From contig JAOWBW010000445.1 of assembly GCA_026119855.1 (NCBI GenBank), forward strand, positions 963,111 to 1,027,110: a stretch of DNA of 64,000 nucleotides, in the 5' to 3' direction. The position numbers were made by a program, and so were the translations under genes. The stretch comes from Campanula takesimana (taxonomy: Eukaryota > Streptophyta > Magnoliopsida > Asterales > Campanulaceae). Under the pieces are notes generated by a model. It ran no database searches. It was given only the letters and a program-made list of their open reading frames with translations, and was not told the origin of the DNA. Positions 45,121 through 57,615 of this stretch are shown piece after piece (position 1 is the stretch's first letter; each line of letters begins with the position of its first letter).

Positions 45121-46980
45121 AATCTCTTAGTCTTGAGCAATATTTTTCCCACTTTATTTAGTAATTTTAAAGCAAATTCTTGTAAAAGTTGTATCTTTAT
45201 GTTAAGGACTACTACAGAAGTGGTCCCTGTATTTTTTTTATGTGTCTGTCTTCTGCAATTGAAGTATGCATACCAAAATAGTCAAAAAGTGCATGCTATT
45301 GGTCCTTAACCGGGTTTTGGTGTTTGCAGTCAGACTGCTCAGAAGTCTGAAAATTTTGCTATCAGATATATATAACTCAAACTCATGGATATAATATAAC
45401 TCATGTTATTAGAAGATGTATCTCCTTTTACCACAATATGGTTATTATGTTGCTAAATAAGTTGGATTGTAAAATTAGGACCCAATTCTGTCCTTAGTCC
45501 TAACGCGGTTATCATTTGCTAGAAATACTTTGCTAAAATCTATTTGATCCCATGACACCATTCATCATCATACACAAGCAAAATTGCAAAATACCCAACA
45601 AATAATGACCTAAAATACATTGTATACACGAATTTAATTTACACTACATACCATTTTAGCTTGTCCTCGACGCCTATATTTTTTTTCACACATGATGCTT
45701 TGGCATGCGGGTGTTGTCGACAAACAAAGCTAGAGTTTCCCCCCATACGACGAGATTTCGAGATTAAAGAACCTAACGGCGACGGTGGTGGCTATTCATT
45801 TAATATTTTAACTCACTTTATAATAAGTCTCAAGTTTTGACTATTCATGTACTAATATTTTAGCACTTTTAACCATCCTACTATAATTTACACACTTAAT
45901 TTCACCTTACCACTACCCCTTGACTACATTTAAAATAGTAGAACTTTCGTTAATAATACTTAACAAAACTAATGAGAATTTGAAATGGAAAATGATTTGA
46001 CCCACGTTATTCAAGAAAAATTCTTTTGTTAAATAATTTCGGATCTGCGTAGCCATACTTAGATATGCCCCCAAGCACCATTAGTGTTAACCAAGCTCAA
46101 ACAACACCCTTAGACCTTCTCCTTCGTTCAACTCACTCCCTCCGACCACCGTAGCATCTTCTAAAACTTCAATGGGATCAACTCATGTCATTGGTTAAAT
46201 TATATTAGCGAATGTTAACTATTTTTGGATATCACGAGTTAAGTCATTTTTCACATCAAATTCTCTTTAATTTCTTATTTTTTACTACTAAAACTTAACT
46301 TCTTATTAAGTTAAAATCAAAGCTTAGCGGGTCGAAATGAAGATAGGACCAATAGTTTGCACCATAGTTGTTTTTTTTTTTTTTTTTTCCTATTTAATAC
46401 GCGTATAATACACTACATACAAATAAATAAAAGAAAAACTCTGTTTTTTTTTCATACAACAATCAAACCTAATTAAAAATATTTGTAGTTTTGAGCTGAA
46501 CATTAAACGCATTGTACTCGACGTATTAAATTCCATGATATACAAAATTGTGAGACAATTTTATTATTTTCACTAGTTAATTTATAATACTAATCTTTTG
46601 CAAATTAATTGAATATCTTAATAATTAACTATAACATGAAAATGATAGTTATGTAGTGTAGAAAATACTATTTTTATTGCTGTTCTCTTAAATCACACCC
46701 ACATAATTGTTTATCAAACTTATTATTGAAAAATAAATGAAATTATTTAATGTATTATGTATACATATTTGAATATTTTAATGTATTGAATTACTAAAAA
46801 TAATAAAAATGATAGTTTATGTACATAAAATATGACCGCATATTTCATAGAGTACTATACCCAATTGTAATTTAAAATTCTTTTATAGATCACGTTTTTA
46901 AGGCATATTTTTCACTGTAACTTAAAAAATATTGGGCTTTGGACTCTAGAGCCCTCCACTACCAATTTATATTCTTAATA
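45121..46980. other. AT-rich intergenic DNA
   Basis: No gene is seen. A weak inverted-repeat element lies at about 45968-46270: GAGAATTTGAAATGGAAAAT and, inverted, GAGAATTTGATGTGAAAAAT. A T run at 46371-46388 is the only other landmark. Confidence 0.5.
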
Positions 46981-47402
46981 AGGACCCAACAGATCAGTAA
47001 TACCAGAGACACCCCTCTCTTACAAAAAGACTGATCTGCCCTCTTATAACTTATATAAGACCAATAATTAACATATAAGAGTAAAAAAAAAATCACTTTT
47101 TAAGAAAAAATAATAATATTATTCGGTCAAATCCCGGTCAAACTCTTATAACTGATATATAAAACCAATAATTAACATATAAGAGCCAATTTCTTTCACT
47201 TTTTTCAACTTTTAAGAAAAAAAATAAAAATTATTCAGTCAAACCCCGATCAAACTCATATAACTGGCATATAAAACCAATAATTAACATATAATGAGTC
47301 AATTTTTTTCACTTTTTTCAACTTTTAAGAAAAAATTATAATATTATTCGGTCAACTCCGGGTCCAACTCTTATAACTGACATATAAGACCAATAATTAA
47401 TA

Positions 47403-47684
47403 CTCCCTCCGTCCCACCTCACTTGAGACTTATTTCCATTTTGGGCTGTCCCACTTCACTTGAGACTCCCCAAAATGGTCATCATTTTATAATTTTATAT
47501 TCAATCTAACCCACTTACTCATTCTCTCTCTTCATTTTCCACCACACAATTTATTCAACCAACCTACTTTTAACCCCACTCATTATCTCTCCTCATTTTC
47601 TACCACACATTTTCTTTAATTTATTCTTTTTCCTTAGTTATCGCGCCCACCTCTTAGGTCTCAAATGAAGTGGGACGGAGGGAG
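47403..47684. mobile_element. Stowaway-type MITE inside the minisatellite
   Basis: The ends are CTCCCTCCGTCCCACCTCAC and the inverted TGAAGTGGGACGGAGGGAG. The minisatellite resumes directly on both sides with TA duplicated. Confidence 0.88.
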
Positions 47685-48339
47685 TATATAAGAGTCAATT
47701 TTTTTCAGTTTTTTGCAACTTTAAAAAATATATAATATTATTCGGTCAAATCCCAGTCAAACTATTATAATTGATATATAAGACCAATAATTAACATACC
47801 AGAGTCAATTTTTTCACTTTTTTCAACTTCTAAGAAAAAAATATAATATTATTCGGTCAAATCCTGGTCAAACTCTTATAACTGACATATAAGACCAATA
47901 ATTAACATATAAGAGTAAAAAATATCATTTTTTTCAACTTTTAAGAAAAATATATAATATTATTTGGTCAAATCCCGGTCAAACTCTTGTAACTGACATA
48001 TAAGACCAATAATTAACATATAAGAGTAAAAAAAAATAACTTTTTTTCAACTTTTAAGAAAAATATATAATATTATTCGGTCAAATCCCGGTCAAACTCT
48101 TATAACTTACATATAAGACCAATAATTAACATATAAGAGTCCATTGTTTTTCATTTTTTTCAACTTTTAAGAAAAATATATAATATTATTCGGTCGAATC
48201 CCAGTCAAACTCTTATAACTGACATATAAGAGTAAAAAAATTCACTTTTTTCAACTTTTGAGGAAAAAATATAATATTATTCGGTCAAATCCAGGTCAAA
48301 CTCTTATAACTGGCATATAAGACCAGTAATTAACATATA

Positions 48340-48627
48340 CTCCCTCCGTTTCATGTAAATTGAGACTTATTTCCTTTTTCGTCCGTTCCACATCAATTGA
48401 GACTGCCCAAAATGGCAAAGAATCTTTACTATTTCTCCCACTCATTCTCTCTCATACTTTACTTTTACACTCACATACACCAATCAACTCACTATTCCTC
48501 TCACTCATTCTCTCTCCTATTTAATTTTTCACACTCACAAACACCTCCTCCCCCTATTTCTCTTTCTTACTTTTCCTTGGTTTGTGTTCCAAAAATTTTG
48601 GTCTCAATTCACATGAAACGGAGGGAG
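48340..48627. mobile_element. Stowaway-type MITE inside the minisatellite
   Basis: The ends are CTCCCTCCGTTTCATGTAAA and the inverted TTCACATGAAACGGAGGGAG. It splits a repeat unit. Confidence 0.88.
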
Positions 48628-49340
48628 TAAGAGTCAAATATTTTCACTTTTTTCAAATTTTGAGAAAAAAATATAATATTATTCGGTCAAATCCCGGTCA
48701 AACTCTTATAACTGACATGTAAGACCAATAATTAACATATAAGAGTCAATTTTTTTTTCATTTCTTTCAACTTTTAAGAAATAAATATAATATTATTTAG
48801 TCAAATCCCCGTCAAACTCTTATAACTGATATATAAGACCAATAATTAATATATAAGAGTCAATTTGTTTCACTTTTTTCAAAAAATAAATAAAAAATAT
48901 AGTATTATTCGGTCAAATCCTGGTCAAACTCTTATAACTGGCATATTAGACAATAATTAACATATAAGAGTCAAATATTTTCACTTTTTTCAAACTCTTA
49001 TTAATGTTGACTTTTATATTTGATCAAATATTAGTCAACTCTTATAATTGAGGCATAAGACTTTTCCACCTCTTATAATTGACATATACTAGTAGAAAAT
49101 ATTCATTTTTAAAAATTATATTTTAAGTTATTATTATTTGATCAGATTTAGTCAAACTCGGTCAAAGCCTTATAATTAGTATATAAGACCAATTCTCTTC
49201 TTATAATTGAAGTATAAGAGTCATTTTTTTCACAAAATAAAATAATATTTTATTAATGTTGACTTTCATATTCGATCAAACATCAGTCATCTCTTATAAC
49301 TGACACATAAGACATGTCCGCCTCTTATAATTAACATATA

Positions 49341-50407
49341 AACCATCTAGTTTTTTTTCCAGTCTGATTTACAAAAACGAGTCTTATAACTAAATCAGAA
49401 ATTCTTATAAATAAATTATGGGACATTGATTAGCAAATCCTCTTGTTTTTTTTTCTTTTCAGAAAGTCTGATATATATAAACCATCTTCAAAGTCACCAC
49501 CAACCACCATTGAATTGAACCGTATCATTTATTTCAAAGACCAGCAAAAAAAAAATCAAAAGAAAAAGTAAGTCCTAGAAGCACATAAACATGACCTGCA
49601 CACACAAAGTAAATGAGAAATTGATTTAAGCCCCTGGATTTAGAAAATCACAAGGATAATCGATTATTGTCTGGTGCTCTGCTCATCCTTTTTTGAAAGC
49701 CTTTACAAATGATTCGCTTGAGATCTGCACAAAAAAGGCGAAGGGGCCGGCGGTGGCGGGGAGGCAGGGCGGAGAAAAAAGGGGAGAGGAGTTGCTTGTT
49801 AGGAGCGGTAGCGGCATCCAAAGGAGAGGACGGTGGCCAGAGCTGGAGAGAAGCGATTCCATCACCTTGAACTCTCCAGATCTGAGAAACAGTAGAGAAG
49901 CCGTCGTCTATCATGAAGCAGTGCAGATCTGGCCTAATTAGTAGACATGGTCGAAACTTAGTAGAACAGGTGGGGCGTCACGCCGGAGAAGGAAGGGGAA
50001 GAGAGAAGTCGGAGAAGATGGAAAAGTCTATCAATGTCTAGCGTTGGAGATAGGAAGAAGAAATTCCGGCCAGATCTGGAATGTTTTAGTCAGATCTGGG
50101 AAGAGAGGAGAGGAAACAAACCGTCGCCGTTCCATCGTCGTCGCCGTCTCCATCGTCGTCGCCGTCCCCATCGCCGTGTCCGGCGGACTGCAGAGAGAGT
50201 TAGAGAGAGAGAAAGGTCGTGTGTGTGAGTGTGTGTCGTGAATGAGAGGATGGGAGGGGAGGGGATGTTAGGGTTTTATTTAGGGGGCAAGGGTAGTTTA
50301 GGTATTTTTTTTGACTGGTCAATGGACATGAGGGGTGTATGCGGAATTATCATCTTAATAGAACTCCTTATTTGGACTTTTAAAAAGGCCTCTCCTTAAA
50401 AAGGAAT
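49341..50407. other. GA-rich, gene-like composition but no recognisable gene
   Basis: Between about 49650 and 50280 the sequence becomes GC-richer. It has GGCGGTGGCGGGGAGG, CGTCGTCGCCGTC repeats and several overlapping short frames on both strands. None has a recognisable domain. It ends TGTTAGGGTTTTATTTAGGG. It resembles the patch at 8960-9200 and could be a captured 5' exon within an unrecognised transposon. Confidence 0.4.
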
Positions 50408-51872
50408 TGTTAGGATTCATTGTTAGTACACCCACCTGATTTGATTGACCCATTCCACGTGTCTTTTTATGGACTTTAGGTTTACTTGTAATGAAGTTTT
50501 ACTTCAATTTTTAGACAAGTCCATTTCTAGATTTTTAGTAGTTAGGCTGAGTTATGATCGGTTTACTCTTAGCGGTTTAGAGTCCCTCAAGCCGCCGTCT
50601 TCAAACCGCCAGCATGGTGCCTTAAGTCCTTCATCAAACCGCAGTTTGTGTCTTTGATGAAACCGCATTTCAAGTTCATTCATGAAACCGCACATGCATC
50701 TGGTGGAACCGCCGACCAAGATATTGAAGAACTTATTGCTGTCATTTACTCCTTGAAGACAAACATTCGCTTTTCAACCGTAAAAATGAATGACTGGTGA
50801 CTTGTCCTTAAACTTCAAGTCATGGTTCAGTTATTCTGGGAATGTCGGTTTGTCTAGTCTTTTGAAAAGTTACCGTTGTACTTTTCAATAACTAAAAGGA
50901 CAATGTCAGGTAGTGGTCCAACAACTTCCTGCCACAAAGCAAAAGCAAAGGACGACAGTGACAGGTCAACCAATGGGATTGTGACAGCGCATTAAACCGC
51001 CATACAATGACTCACCTCATTGTCCAACGGTCGCTAATGCCTTCACTATAAATAGCCTTCATTGTTAAACATTGAAGGTTGCTGAGCTTCAAAGAGAATA
51101 TCCCAAGTATTCAAGTTTGCTTTGAAGATTGAAAACCCAGATACTCACATCTTCATCATCTCCTTAGCAAACCCAGAGTTCTTCATCAAAGCTTCAAGCC
51201 TTTAAATCATCACAAATCAGCCTTACACAGAAAGTAATCATTTGCTCACCATCACTTAGATATTTTGAGCTCTTGATTTCTTTCCACACTACACACCCGG
51301 AGTATATTTTCTTATAGATTATATACCTCGAAAACACAGGTTGTTATAATAGCATTGTTAGGTTAGATTGTTTATTTAGAGTTTGGATTCATTTGTAATC
51401 TTGTAAAAACTCCTCTAAATCAATACAAGTCTAGTAGCTATTAGAAAATCCTAGGCTAACCACCTAGGTAGAGGACGTAGTTCTTTCAAGAACGAACCTC
51501 TTCAAATTGTGTGTACTTGATCTTTATTTTCTGTCTTGTCATTTACTTTTATGTTTACGAGCTTTATTTACTTTCATGTGAAATGACTTGATAAATGATT
51601 TGCATACTTTTGTGAAACTTCAGTTGTGCCCTGTCAGTTGCATCATTCCTTTTCAACCACTTAAAGCGCCCAACTCTTCATAATTCAGTTTGGACAAAAC
51701 CGCAAAACTCCGCTGTGCATTTTATCTGAGCGGTTCTAGTGCTTTAAACCGCAATAGACCAAACTGATAAGTACTTGGTTGATTTTCAAGGGTATTTCGA
51801 AAAAGATTTTAAACCGCTATTCACCCCCCCCCTTTAGCGGTTCTATACCCTTGTTGCCCTTTGGGACCAACA
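50408..51872 (+). repeat. 5' LTR of the copia element
   Basis: 1465 bp. A TATA box (CTATAAATAG, 51046-51055) marks the likely promoter. About twelve AACCGC/GCGGTT hexamers are present, grouped at 50570-50720 and 51690-51840. It carries ~45 bp near its start (about 50421-50465) that the 3' LTR lacks. Confidence 0.92.
51046..51055 (+). promoter_or_regulatory. TATA box in the 5' LTR
   Basis: CTATAAATAG is followed by a run typical of a leader. The same motif is at 62798-62807 in the 3' LTR. Confidence 0.75.
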
Positions 51873-51874
51873 AG

Positions 51875-51886
51875 TGGTATCAGAGC
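51875..51886 (+). other. Primer binding site (tRNA-iMet) of the copia element
   Basis: TGGTATCAGAGC lies two bases after the LTR end CCAACA. Confidence 0.92.
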
Positions 51887-51936
51887 TTCTCCACCAAAAA
51901 TTATTTTACAAGCTTAACCGCTTGAGTGCTGATCCA

Positions 51937-53686
51937 ATGGCAAACATAAACTCCCACATGATGCAGACATCCAACTCTAATCACTTACCTATTCTTAATG
52001 AAGATAGTTTCATCTTCTGGAAAGATAGGATGAAGAAGCATATGATATCTGAAGATCGCAGATTATGGACTGCAATTGTTAATGGACCCTATGTCCCGAT
52101 GAAGGCTAACCCTGATGCAGGTACTGCTGGACAAACCGCGGAAATCAAGAAGCCGGAAGCTGAATGGACCGAAACTGATCAACGGAATGTGGACTTTGAT
52201 GGAAGAGCCATGTCCATGCTTGTATCAGCTATTGATCTAAGAACTCACTCAAAGGTTCTAGATTGAAATACCGCAAAGGAAACATGGGATGGCATCATTG
52301 ATTTTCTGGAAGGAGATGCCGACACCAAGAAGAACCGCCTCTACCAACAGAGAAGGCTCTTTGATTACTTTGTCAAAGACCCAAAGGAATCTCTTCGCCA
52401 ATGCTATGAGCGGTTCGTGGAAATTGTCAATGTATATTTCTCTCTAGGGCACAAGTATTCCAATACTGACCTGAACATGAGATTCATGCAATCTCTTGGT
52501 AGCAAATGGCTGATCAAAACTACCAACATTGAAGACAACAAAGATCTGGAAGCTCTTGATCTTCGTCATCTTTATGCCATGCTAAGGGTATTTGAATTCA
52601 AGCTTGAGGAAGCTCATGAAACCGAAAAGATTCAAGTCTCTTTCTCTTGCCGCTTTCAACAATGCCACATCTCCAGTGTACAATCCAGATCACCATCAAA
52701 CAGCATCCAATACTTATTTACAAACCACTTCTTTTGATCCAAATATTCCAAGATATATTTCTCAAACCGCACCTCCAGAGTATTACCAACCGCCTCATCA
52801 ACCTTACCCTCAACATCATCAACCCTATTCTCAACCTCAGCAATCTCATCAATCCTACACTCCATCTCAAAATTCCCAAAGTGTAGCATCTAGTTCTACT
52901 CAAGTTGACTTTGATGACATGGATGATGATGAGTTTGCTCTCTATGTGAAAAACTACACCAAGTTCAGAAAGAACAGAGCTCAGTCTCAGTCAGGCGGCC
53001 CTGCAAAGTTCGTCCCTCCAACCAGATTCAACAAAGCAGCTGATGCTAAGAAAAGGGATGATCTTGTTTGTTACAGCTGCAGACAACCAGGTCATTTTGC
53101 CTCCAATTGTCCCAAACCGCGCTATGAAGCCGCTCCTGCCAAGAAACCGTTCAACAAGAAGTTTTTCAAGAGAAGAGGAATGGTTGCTGAACAAGGAGAA
53201 CAACCATTAACATGGATGGGTTCTGATACAGATGATAGTGATGAAGAAGAAGGAGTTACAAATCTTTGCCTAATGGGATTTGAAGAAAAGGTTGAAATTG
53301 ACGAAAGCCTTCCACTGCCACTCCATCAAATGAAGTCAGTTTCACCAAAAACTCCTGAAGCTAAACAAGCCAAAACTCCTACTTCACCAAACTACTCTCC
53401 TGAGGATCAAACCGAACAAAGCCATGATGACCAGGTACTTGAACGTGCTAATGTCATTTGTCAACAACACACTGTGCTTAAAAAGGCATATAAATTAATG
53501 GCTGCGGAACTTGAATATTCCCAAAAAGAATGCAAGTCCCATAAGGAGGAGATTGAAAAACTCAAGCTCCAAATTGTTGGGATAGCTTTTGTTGTGGAAG
53601 AAAACCGCTACCTTAAGGACAGAACTGAGGTTCTTAACACCCGAATCCATGATCTTACTGCACAAAGGGATGAACTTCAAAAGTGA
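51937..53686 (+). pseudogene. Copia gag, broken by a stop and a frame change
   Basis: The frame starts MANINSHMMQTSNSN at 51937, the first good ATG after the primer site. The copia Gag core is visible: DSFIFWKDRMKKHM, the -ETWDGIIDFLEGD- region, YERFVEIVN and FMQSLGSKW. A TGA at 52264-52266 interrupts it; the same frame continues to about 52640. Translation then resumes in the next frame: a Gln/Pro/Tyr-rich linker, an acidic FDDMDDDEFALYVKN segment, a CCHC zinc knuckle (CYSCRQPGHFASNC, 53069-53110) that binds RNA, and a basic stretch. A long coiled-coil-prone tail follows (ERANVICQQHTVLKKAYKLM..., LNTRIHDLTAQRDEL), ending 53686. This long post-knuckle helical tail is typical of SIRE-type Gag. 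Confidence 0.85.
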
Positions 53687-54306
53687 CCGATGTGTGGACT
53701 AAGTCTGGAGTCACCATGGAACAAATCGTTAATTCAGAAATTCTCTCCAAGGAGAAAAGTGGATTAGGATTTAAAACTGATGATGGGTGTAAGTGTCCTT
53801 GTCTTTGTGCTGAAGGTGGTGTGAAACCAACTGAACAAACCAAAGAAATTCCTAAGGTGAATCATGCTGGTAAAAAGGGCTCAACACAAGAAATTAAAAA
53901 GCAAAATTATTTCTATGAGTATCCTAAAAACCAGACTGGGAGAGATCCAAAGTGGAAAGAGAAATCCACAGCGGCTGAGGCAACCAAGGAAGTATTGAGT
54001 AATGAAACCGCTCCTAGTCGGTTTAAGGAATATCCTGTTATATTTCCTAAAGCCGCACCTAAGAGAAAGGTGGAACTCAAGAAGGTTAACTTTGTTAAAG
54101 CCAAAACCGCTGACCCAATAAAACATGAGAAACCGAAGGTCAGTAATGGGTTTGGAAAACCGCCACCACAACCTGGCTTAATTCATTGTTCTATCTGTGC
54201 CGACTTTGGTCATAGTGCTGGTCATTGTCTTTTAAGATTCACACCCAATGCCAAGGGACGTAAAAATCCTAAGGTCAAACAGGTGTGGGTCCCAAAAAGC
54301 TGCTAA
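53687..54306 (+). pseudogene. Copia Gag-Pol linker with second zinc knuckle
   Basis: The frame 53683-54306 encodes a Lys-rich, low-complexity linker with a cysteine cluster (CKCPCLC, 53788-53808). Near the end is a second C-x2-C-x4-H-x4-C motif (CSICADFGHSAGHC, 54187-54228), followed by QVWVPKS. The VWVPKS phrase is the usual lead-in to the copia protease. It joins gag and protease only after frame changes at both ends (about 53680 and 54310). Confidence 0.75.
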
Positions 54307-54344
54307 CCCTAGGACCCAAGGAATAAGGGGGACCAAAACCCTTC

Positions 54345-55281
54345 ATGTTTATTTTTCAGATTTCATGTTTTATGGCTGGAACCGCTAAGAAGAAGAAGGA
54401 TCTCTGGTATTTGGATAGTGGATGCTCACGACACATGACTGGAGATTCAGAACTACTCTGCAGTTTCATCCAAATGAAAGGTCCCCCAGTAGTGTTTGGT
54501 AACAACAAGAAAGGAGAAACAGTAGGATATGGAGCAATCAAACGAGGAAAGGTGACTATTGAAAATGTGTCACTAGTAGAAAGACTCAAGCACAACCTTC
54601 TCTCCATATCTCAGTTTTGTGACAAAGGAATGAACTGCATCTTCACTTCAACTAGCTGTTATATCAAAGATGCTTCATCTGGAGTCACTCTACTGACTGG
54701 CAACAGAACAGGTGATGTTTATATAATTGATTTAAGCAATATTGTTTCTATTGCTGACCTCTGTTTTGTAGCAAAAAATATAAGTGAAAGCAGCTGGTTA
54801 TGGCATAAGCGGCTCAGCCACTTGAACTTCAAGTATCTAGCAAAACTGCATAGGGATGGTCTAGTAAAAGGACTACCCAAAGTGGCTGACCATCATGATG
54901 AAAAGTGTAAAGCATGCCAGCTTGGAAAGCAGCCCAAACAGTCATTTCCTAGTAAAACCGCTCCTTCAACGAACCGCTGTTTGCAACTACTGCACATGGA
55001 CTTATTTGGACCTGTCCCAACCGCCAGTATTGGAGGAAACCGCTATACACTTGGTGGTTGATGATTATTCAAGATACACATGGGTGGAAATGATGGCCTC
55101 TAAAGATGATACTTATGGCATCGTAACCTCTCTCTTTAGACAGCTCCAAACTCAGAAATTGGATGACATTGTTGCCGTGCGTTCAGATAATGGAACAGAA
55201 TTTACAAACAATGGTGTTGCCCAATATTGTGATGATCATGGAATCGATCATAATTTCTCTGCTGCTGGAGTTCCACAATAG
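54345..55281 (+). pseudogene. Copia protease and integrase N-terminal half
   Basis: The frame 54345-55061 has the aspartic protease site LWYLDSGCSRHMTGD and HNLLSISQFCDKG. Next comes the pre-integrase zinc domain: WHKRLSHLNFKYLAKL..., CKACQLGKQPKQSF (H-H-C-C). The core begins LLHMDLFGPV (first catalytic D). A frame change near 55050 shifts to the next frame: VVDDYSRYTWVEMM and VRSDNGTEFTN (second D). It ends at a TAG (55279-55281) in the HSAAGVPQQNGVVERKN-equivalent region, where a CAG would be expected. Confidence 0.88.
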
Positions 55282-57615
55282 AATGGAGTAGTGGAAAGAA
55301 AGAACATGACTTTGATTGAAGCCGGGAAGACTATGATTGCCGAAGCCAAGCTTCCCAAATACTTCTGGGCTGAAGCCGTCAATACCGCATGCTTCACCCA
55401 GAACCGCTCCCTCATCATCAAAGTTCACAACAAGACTCCTTATGAATTGTGGAGAGGCAGATCACCCAACATTGCCTTCTTCAAGATATTTGGATGTAAG
55501 TGTTACATCTTGTACAATGGCAAAGAGCATCGAGGTAAATTTGATGCTAAGGCTGATGAAGGTATTTTTGTTGGTTATTCTATATACTCCAAAGCTTTTC
55601 ATTGTTTCAATAAGACATCTTTAAAAATTGTAGAGTCAGTCCATGTTACATTTGATGAACATGCTCTCCTTGAGCCACATATGGCTCCAAATGTTGCTAA
55701 TGATTTTAGTGATTTTGAGACAGGCACTAGACATAGAGCAACTGACAACCACCCTACTCAAAACGCTTCATCCAGTTCTTTAGCCGCACCTATTCAAACC
55801 GCTGATGGTGTAACTGTTGATCCGCTGTCTTCTGACCCCATTCAAACTGTTGAACCAGTTCCAAATCTAACCTTCAATGAAGATTTCAATGATTATCAGG
55901 ATGATCATCCTTTGGAAAATCTTCAAGAAATAGTGGTTCAAGACAACCTCCCTCATGAAATTAATGAGCATAGAGACCATCCAACTGCCAACGTTATTGG
56001 TCCTATCAGTACTGGTGTCCAAACCAGAGGGAGTTTAACTCACAGAGATAATCACAGTTTGTTCTCAACTGCTCTGTTATCTCAGATGGAACCGAAGAAG
56101 GTAGATGAAGCTCTAAGTGATCCAAGTTGGGTAATTGCAATGCAATTAGAGCTCAATCAGTTTGAAAGATGCAAAGTTTGGACTCTAGTTCCAAGGCCCA
56201 GTGATCATACAGTAATTGGAACAAAATGGGTGTACAGAAACAAGATGGATGAGAATGGTACAATAACAAGAAACAAAGCTAGGTTGGTTGCTCAAGGCTA
56301 TAGGCAAGAATAAAGCATAGACTATGATGAAACTTTTGCCCCTGTTGCCAGACTTGAAGCCATAAGATTGTTCCTGGCCTATGCATCCTTCAAGAAATTC
56401 AAGTTATATCAAATGGATGTGAAGAGTGCATTTCTGAATGGTGAACTACAAGAAGAAGTTTATGTAGCTCAACCGCCAGGATTTGAAGACAACAAACTTC
56501 CAAATCATGTCTTCAAACTCAAGAAAGCATTGTATGGACTCAAACAAGCTCCAAGAGCATGGTATGACACTCTATCTAAATTTCTTATTGAACAAGGCTT
56601 CTCTCGAGGTAAAATTGATACAACTCTATTTATAGCTAAACACAAAAGTCATTCATTATTAGTTCAAATATATGTTGATGATATTATTTTCGGTTCTACT
56701 AATGAAACTATGTGTGTTAAGTTTGAGAAGCTAATGAAGAGCAAATTTGAAATGAGTATGATGGGAGAATTGACATTCTTTCTTGGACTCCAAGTCAAGC
56801 AATGCCATGATGGAATCTTTATCAACCAAGCCAAATACACTAAAGATTTAATAAAGAAGTTCGGGCTTGAAACTGCTAAACCAGTTGATACCCCAATGCC
56901 TACGGCCTGCAGTTTGGATCGAGATGAACATGGTAAGAAAGTTGATCAAACTCTCTACCGAGGTATGATTGGCTCTCTACTTTACTTAACTGCCAGTAGG
57001 CCAGATATCATGTTTAGTGTGTGTGTGTGTGCTAGATTTCAAGCTGACCCTAGAGAATCTCATCTTATTGCTGTTAAACGTATTATTAGATATTTATGTG
57101 GATCTGTTAACCTTGGACTTTGGTACTCCAAAGAATCTTCATTTGATCTATTAGGTTATTCAGATGCTGACTTTGCAGCATGTAAGATAAGCAGAAAGAG
57201 CACAAGTGGTACTTGTCAGTTCCTTGGAACGCGGCTTGTATCATGGTCCAGCAAGAAACAAGCGTCGGTTTCAGTCTCAACCGCTGAAGCTGAATATATA
57301 GCGGCTGGAAGCTGTTGCTCTCAAATTCTCTGGATGAAACAACAGTTGGAGGACTACGGGATATTTGAACAAAACTACCCTATCTACTGTGATAGCACTG
57401 CTGCAATATCTATCTCCAACAATCCAGTTCAGCACTCAAAAACCAAGCACATCGACATAAGATATCATTTCCTCAAAGACCATGTTGAAAAGAAAAACAT
57501 TTTTCTAGCAAAAGTGGGAACAGATGATCAAATTGCTGACATCCTCACCAAACCGCTTGAAAATTCCAGGTTCTATCATTTACGAGGAGAAATGGGTATG
57601 TTAGAACTAACTTAA
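55282..57615 (+). pseudogene. Copia integrase C-terminus, reverse transcriptase and RNase H
   Basis: After the TAG the same frame continues: NGVVERKNMTL (catalytic E), YFWAEAVNTACF, NKTPYELWRGRSPN, IFGCKCYI. A variable linker precedes RT, which starts W-LVPRPSDHTVIGTKWVYR. A TAA at 56311-56313 interrupts RT early (RQE* before the DYDETFAPVARLEAIR block). RT then continues in frame: QMDVKSAFLNGELQEEVYV, KKALYGLKQAPRAWYD and the catalytic YVDDIIFGST. RNase H follows: YSDADFAACKISRKSTSGTC, SSKKQASVSVSTAEAEYIA, YCDSTAAISI, HIDIRYHFLKD, IADILTKPL. It ends at 57615. Each stop differs from the expected codon by one base. Confidence 0.9.

Larger units (their letters stand above)
46985..49340. repeat. 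~113-bp AT-rich minisatellite, 13 or more copies
   Basis: The unit carries AACTCTTATAACTGACATAT, AAGACCAATAATTAACATAT, CACTTTTTTCAACTTTTAAG and TATTATTCGGTCAAATCCCG. Successive AACTCTT positions at 47871, 47982, 48095 and 48208 give 111-113-bp spacing, then 91 bp where part is lost. Units at the right end (49000-49340) are more diverged. Two Stowaways interrupt the array. Confidence 0.88.

Noticed and set aside
46985..49340. CRISPR-like array of regularly spaced repeats
   Set aside because: The ~113-bp units are contiguous and similar throughout, with no unique spacers, and the DNA is plant nuclear. It is a minisatellite.
53881..54171. 96-codon minus-strand frame
   Set aside because: It is the antisense of the copia Gag-Pol linker.
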